A stretch of 8,923 nt of DNA from Helicobacteraceae bacterium (lineage in GTDB: Bacteria; Campylobacterota; Campylobacteria; Campylobacterales; SZUA-545): positions 1 through 8,923 of the forward strand of contig JAISRI010000090.1 of NCBI GenBank assembly GCA_031273735.1. The letters run 5' to 3'. Below the pieces are notes generated by a model. That model made no database searches, was not told where the DNA came from, and worked only from the letters and a program-made list of their open reading frames with translations. Position 1 is the stretch's first letter; every line of letters starts with the position of its first letter. Shown in pieces: positions 6,815 through 8,923 of the stretch. The position numbers were made by a program, and so were the translations under genes.

Positions 6815-7663
6815 ATGAGCGAGTGGCTTGGGCGCGTTTGGGAGTTTTTGAATTTCGCGTTTTTGGATATTGGCGGCGCGCAAATCTCCGCTTTGGGCGT
6901 ATTGAAGTTTATCGCCGTTTTTTGGTTCGGCTTTTTTTTGGGCGGGCTATTTCGGCGGCGGATCGCCTCGTTAGAGCTTATGCAATTAACCCGCGAAAAT
7001 AAGCAGATCATCTCAAATATCGGCTACTACGCGATCGTGATCGGCACGATTTTTATCGGATTAAGCGCGCTTGGAATCAACCTTTCGGCTCTGGCGGTGA
7101 TCGCGGGCGCGATCTCGGTGGGCGTGGGCTTTGGTCTGCAAAATATCGTTTCAAATTTCGTCAGCGGCGTAATTTTGCTTTTTGAAAAGACGATCCGTAT
7201 CGGCGATCTTATCGAGCTTCCGAACAAAGAGCGCGGCTGGGTAAGGCAGATCAATATGCGATCGACCATTATTATCACGGCGGACAATATCGAAATTATC
7301 GTTCCCAATCAAACCTTTATCACGCAAAATATCGTCAATCTCTCTTTTAGCGACGGCGTTAGGCGGATTTTGATCCCCTTTAGCGCGGCTTACGCAAGCG
7401 CGATCGACGAGGTTAAGCGCGTCGTGATCGCCAAGATCGAAGCGAGCGATCTACAATACGAACGCGATAAGCTTTTAGCGGTTCGGCTTGTTTCTCTCGG
7501 CGATAGCGCGTTAAACTTTGTTTTGGTCGCCTATATCAAAACGGCGATCGACGCGCCTTCCCCCTACGAATACGACTTTCTGCCGTTAATTTACGACGCG
7601 CTAAACGAGGCGAAAATCGCCATTCCTTTCCCGCAACTCGACGTAACGATGAAAGGCGCGTAA
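6815..7663 (+). CDS. mscS: Small-conductance mechanosensitive channel, MscS family
   Basis: Inner-membrane channel that opens under membrane tension and releases solutes on osmotic downshock; it works as a heptamer. At 282 residues it is of E. coli MscS size, with three hydrophobic segments (about 25-46, 68-88 and 91-124). The third is the pore helix, rich in Gly and Ala: AVIAGAISVGVGFGLQNIVS (94-113). The beta domain follows, with RIGDLIEL (128-135), GWVRQINMRST (141-151) and the signature IIVPNQTFITQNIVN (161-175). The cytosolic alpha/beta domain ends in IAIPFPQLDV (268-277), typical of the family. The start is ATG at 6815, with GGAG (6804-6807) inside the end of rimI and one base between the genes, so translation is probably coupled. 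No terminator with a clear T-run follows it. Confidence 0.93.
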   Translation: MSEWLGRVWEFLNFAFLDIGGAQISALGVLKFIAVFWFGFFLGGLFRRRIASLELMQLTRENKQIISNIGYYAIVIGTIFIGLSALGINLSALAVIAGAISVGVGFGLQNIVSNFVSGVILLFEKTIRIGDLIELPNKERGWVRQINMRSTIIITADNIEIIVPNQTFITQNIVNLSFSDGVRRILIPFSAAYASAIDEVKRVVIAKIEASDLQYERDKLLAVRLVSLGDSALNFVLVAYIKTAIDAPSPYEYDFLPLIYDALNEAKIAIPFPQLDVTMKGA

Positions 7664-7725
7664 CGTATCCAAAGGGATTTTAAAAGGCGGGATTTTATAA
7701 AATAAAGAAATGAGTTCAGAAAGCG
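7664..7725 (+). promoter_or_regulatory. Candidate promoter for the split DUF5625-like gene
   Basis: Short gap after mscS where base composition turns AT-rich. The 12-base palindrome ATTTTATAAAAT (7692-7703) contains TATAAA (7696-7701), which would place a transcript start near 7708 and leave a leader of about 18 bases before the ATG at 7726. No -35 box or strong ribosome binding site is visible. Confidence 0.3.
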
Positions 7726-7753
7726 ATGAAAAGAAAGGCAAAGATATTGGTGC

Positions 7754-8068
7754 GTGGCTGTAGCGATATTGCTAATTGCGGCTTCTGAAATCAACCCTGA
7801 ACGCGAAGGCGGACTATATACTTTTTTGATATATGAACCATTGAAAGAGTTATCGCCGTTTCGTAACTTGGCGCGTTTAATCGGTCCTCCTATGCCTAAG
7901 CATCGTATAAAAATTGATTTAAGCGCAAAAGGTAATATAGGCGAATCTACGATTAGAATCTATGATAAAGACACTTATCATTTAAATTTACTTTTTATGG
8001 TAAAAAATCTGGAGACGATAGAGAGCAAATGCGCGACTTTCTCGAAAAGCCGGTGCATGAAAGAGTAA
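7754..8068 (+). CDS. N-terminal fragment of the split DUF5625-like gene
   Basis: A 104-residue open frame starting at GTG 7754. It covers the hydrophobic core of a signal peptide (VAVAILLIAAS), the linker EINPEREGGLYTFLIYEP and the first beta-rich part through LLFMVKN. After the A-run at 8002-8007 its remaining residues (LETIESKCATFSKSRCMKE) lose the family pattern, showing that the frame has gone wrong there. GTG 7754 lacks a convincing ribosome binding site and cuts off the basic n-region of the signal, which is encoded in another frame at 7726. As a stand-alone protein it would be half a domain. Confidence 0.4.
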   Translation: MAVAILLIAASEINPEREGGLYTFLIYEPLKELSPFRNLARLIGPPMPKHRIKIDLSAKGNIGESTIRIYDKDTYHLNLLFMVKNLETIESKCATFSKSRCMKE

Positions 8069-8340
8069 GCGAGTATAAGTCTATAAAAGGGACGCTTATT
8101 CCCGTTAAATTAACCATTTATAAGTTAAATAGGGATAAAACAAAAAAGCTAATTGCCGATGAGACATATGTAACAAATGGTACATACGGGGGGACACGGG
8201 ATTATATTGGTAGATCAATTGGATGGTTTTCCAAATTAGATACAGGTATTTACCATATCAAATTGGAAACAGTAGAGGATTTTGCATTTTTGGGTGATAG
8301 GGAAGTCTATCTTGAGATTAAACAGTCTAAAGCTAAATAA
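8029..8340 (+). CDS. C-terminal fragment of the split DUF5625-like gene
   Basis: A 103-residue open frame starting at ATG 8029, overlapping the upstream fragment by 40 bases in the -1 frame. It carries the C-terminal half of the presumed domain: MRDFLEKPVHERVSEYK (1-17), TLIPVKLTIYKLNRD (22-36), a Gly/Thr-rich turn VTNGTYGGTRDYIGRS (48-63) and closing strands DTGIYHIKLETVEDFAF (71-87). It has no signal peptide, so if translated alone it would stay in the cytoplasm, unlike full-length relatives. The frame is open upstream of 8029 back through the A-run, which supports a join rather than a separate gene. Confidence 0.4.
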   Translation: MRDFLEKPVHERVSEYKSIKGTLIPVKLTIYKLNRDKTKKLIADETYVTNGTYGGTRDYIGRSIGWFSKLDTGIYHIKLETVEDFAFLGDREVYLEIKQSKAK

Positions 8341-8375
8341 CAAAGGAGAGACAATATACTCATTTACAATTAAAA

Positions 8376-8393
8376 TTGCGCGGAGCGGCGCAA
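8376..8393. other. Stem-loop after the split gene
   Basis: TTGCGC (8376-8381) and GCGCAA (8388-8393) pair perfectly around the loop GGAGCG. On the plus strand no T-run follows. On the minus strand it is followed by TTTTAATTG, so it could at best be a weak terminator for minus-strand transcription or a bidirectional structural boundary. Confidence 0.3.
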
Positions 8394-8409
8394 AGGTAGT
8401 AAGAGATAA

Positions 8410-8475
8410 AATATAGATTTTCGCGGGTAAATGCGCGAGATTTTGAAATGCGTTGGTCTTAGTTTGGATTCCCGC
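8410..8475 (-). repeat. Palindromic-end repeat, copy A (inverted)
   Basis: On the minus strand it begins GCGGGAATCCAAACTAAG and continues ACGCATTTCAAAATCTCG and CGCATTTACC. It matches copy B (8561-8646) along most of about 65 bases. Its first 13 bases, TTTGGATTCCCGC on the plus strand at 8463-8475, are a perfect inverted repeat of 8561-8573. It lacks the closing GTCATTCCCGCG seen in copies B and C. Confidence 0.65.
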
Positions 8476-8560
8476 GACGCAGCGGCGGCTGTCCCCAGCC
8501 GTCAGTCCTCCGCGCCTGCGCTCCTCCGTTCCACTATGGAGCGGGCGCTTCGCGAGGAAG
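8476..8560. other. GC-rich hairpin-forming core between inverted repeat copies A and B
   Basis: This 85-base core contains CGGCTG-TCCC-CAGCCG (8486-8501), a perfect 6-base stem, and CGCTCC (8519-8524) paired with GGAGCG (8538-8543) around a 13-base loop. A possible CTTC/GAAG pair (8548-8551 and 8557-8560) follows. With the flanking arms, it could fold into a large branched or cruciform structure. The short open frames crossing it appear to be by-products of the repeats. Confidence 0.5.
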
Positions 8561-8646
8561 GCGGGAATCCAAATCAGAAATCCGACGTATTCAGAAATCT
8601 TACGCATTTATCGGCAAAACTGCCGTATTCCGTCATTCCCGCGTAG
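8561..8646 (+). repeat. Palindromic-end repeat, copy B
   Basis: An 86-base unit starting GCGGGAATCCAAAT and ending GTCATTCCCGCGTAG. Its middle (GACGTATTCAGAAATCTTAC, then GCATTTATCGGCAAAAC) is shared with copy A inverted and, more loosely, with copy C. The junction with copy C at 8635-8654 reads ATTCCCGCGTAGGCGAGAAT. This is one base off the form ATTCCC-N8-GGGAAT known for the Neisseria dRS3 repeat, though relatedness is not implied. Confidence 0.65.
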
Positions 8647-8729
8647 GCGAGAATCCAAACTAAAGATATGCGTATTTATAAACTCGTCTTTAGCGCGGCA
8701 AATTCGCAAATGCAGTCATTCCCGCGAAG
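8647..8729 (+). repeat. Palindromic-end repeat, copy C
   Basis: An 83-base unit starting GCGAGAATCCAAACTAAAG and ending GTCATTCCCGCGAAG, directly following copy B in the same direction. The middle has TGCGTATTTATAAACTCG and GCGCGGCAAA, which align with copies A and B with several changes. After it the pattern breaks down (CCGTTCGCCCAGACGAGGG), so the array ends here or the next copy is badly decayed. Confidence 0.6.
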
Positions 8730-8923
8730 CCGTTCGCCCAGACGAGGGACGCTCGCGCTACAAAATACCTATTTAACTCCGATCGTCAAAGAATTATTTT
8801 ACAGTCCTTAATTAAAAAAATTAGTTAAAAGTTGACAGATACGGAACTTTTCGCGTTTTAACGAAAATAGAGACTTTGTTGGTCTTTGCAAGCCTTTTTC
8901 TATATGTCAAAGTTTTCTTTAAG
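8730..8923. other. Right-edge non-coding stretch with a possible promoter
   Basis: No open frame with protein-like content was found here. After the repeat remnant the sequence becomes AT-rich. A consensus -35 hexamer TTGACA lies at 8832-8837, but no matching TATAAT stands 16-18 bases further on. The nearby TTTTCG-CGTTTTAA-CGAAAA forms a short inverted repeat. This could be the control region of a gene beyond the window. Confidence 0.25.

Larger units (their letters stand above)
7726..8340 (+). pseudogene. Frame-disrupted gene for a small exported DUF5625-like protein
   Basis: One coding unit of about 204 residues seems to be spread over three frames. ATG at 7726 starts MKRKAKIL. Dropping one base near 7750 joins this to CVAVAILLIAASEIN, making a normal signal peptide (basic n-region, hydrophobic core, AAS before the cut). 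That frame continues to VK at 8000-8005. A -1 shift at the six-A run (8002-8007) then gives KKSGDDREQMRDFLEKP and the rest of the second open frame to TAA at 8338-8340. The joined product has DLSAKGNIGESTIRI, YHLNLLFMVKK..DDREQMRDF, TLIPVKLTIYKL and DTGIYHIKLE. From memory this order fits DUF5625, a family of small secreted or lipid-anchored proteins of unknown role. Codon and base use are more AT-rich than in neighbouring genes, suggesting acquired DNA. Sequencing error, a true pseudogene or programmed slippage could each explain it. Confidence 0.5.

Noticed and set aside
8376..8393. Rho-independent terminator for the split gene
   Set aside because: The stem is good but no T-run follows on the plus strand, so it is listed only as a stem-loop.
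8410..8729. CRISPR-like array
   Set aside because: Only two or three repeat ends are present, spaced about 82-86 bases apart. The stretches between them resemble one another, so they are not unique spacers, and no cas gene is near.
8236..8776. Short open frames on both strands (for example 8431-8646, 8453-8776 and minus 8607-8236)
   Set aside because: They lie over the repeat copies. Similar peptides (FQNLAHLPAK and FRNLTHLSAK) arise from opposite strands because of the inverted repeat, and there is no family likeness or ribosome binding site.
8878..8892. Possible sigma-54 promoter (GG...TTTGC)
   Set aside because: The GG and GC pairs are 5 bases apart rather than the required 10.

Overview
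The window looks like chromosomal DNA from a member of the Campylobacterota (Epsilonproteobacteria), or a close relative, with fairly balanced base composition. The evidence is protein likeness recalled from memory, since no search was run. The exporter at 1774-3480 resembles Campylobacter jejuni PglK along its whole length. The glutamyl-tRNA synthetase resembles the GltX1 type of Helicobacter pylori. The octamer GCGATCGC is unusually frequent in the genes.

Layout. (1) Positions 1-1720, minus strand: a type II secretion/type IV pilus inner-membrane platform protein (GspF/PilC family), followed with a 1-base overlap by the 5' part of trpS, which runs off the left edge. (2) Positions 1774-3946, plus strand: a PglK-like lipid-linked oligosaccharide flippase, then a 153-residue protein that looks like an NTF2-fold immunity protein. 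(3) Positions 3951-6289, minus strand: gltX followed by a Tat-exported, probably lipid-anchored M15 (VanY-like) peptidase. (4) Positions 6370-7663, plus strand: a RimI-like acetyltransferase and an MscS-type mechanosensitive channel, one base apart. (5) Positions 7664-8923: an accessory, more AT-rich segment. It holds a gene for a small exported protein (DUF5625-like) split across three reading frames. Beyond that is a cluster of palindromic repeats with no convincing gene, up to the right edge.

Regions 1-4 are mostly housekeeping: two aminoacyl-tRNA synthetases, a ribosomal-protein-type acetyltransferase, osmotic protection, envelope glycan export, peptidoglycan trimming and an export platform. 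They are arranged as divergent pairs (gspF/pglK and gltX/rimI) with short promoter gaps, and one convergent pair with only 4 bases between the stops. The parts most worth a second look are the lone immunity-like gene behind the flippase, the split gene with an in-phase A AAA AAT heptamer, and the three-copy palindromic repeat element. I did not find a complete, clearly new multi-gene system here.
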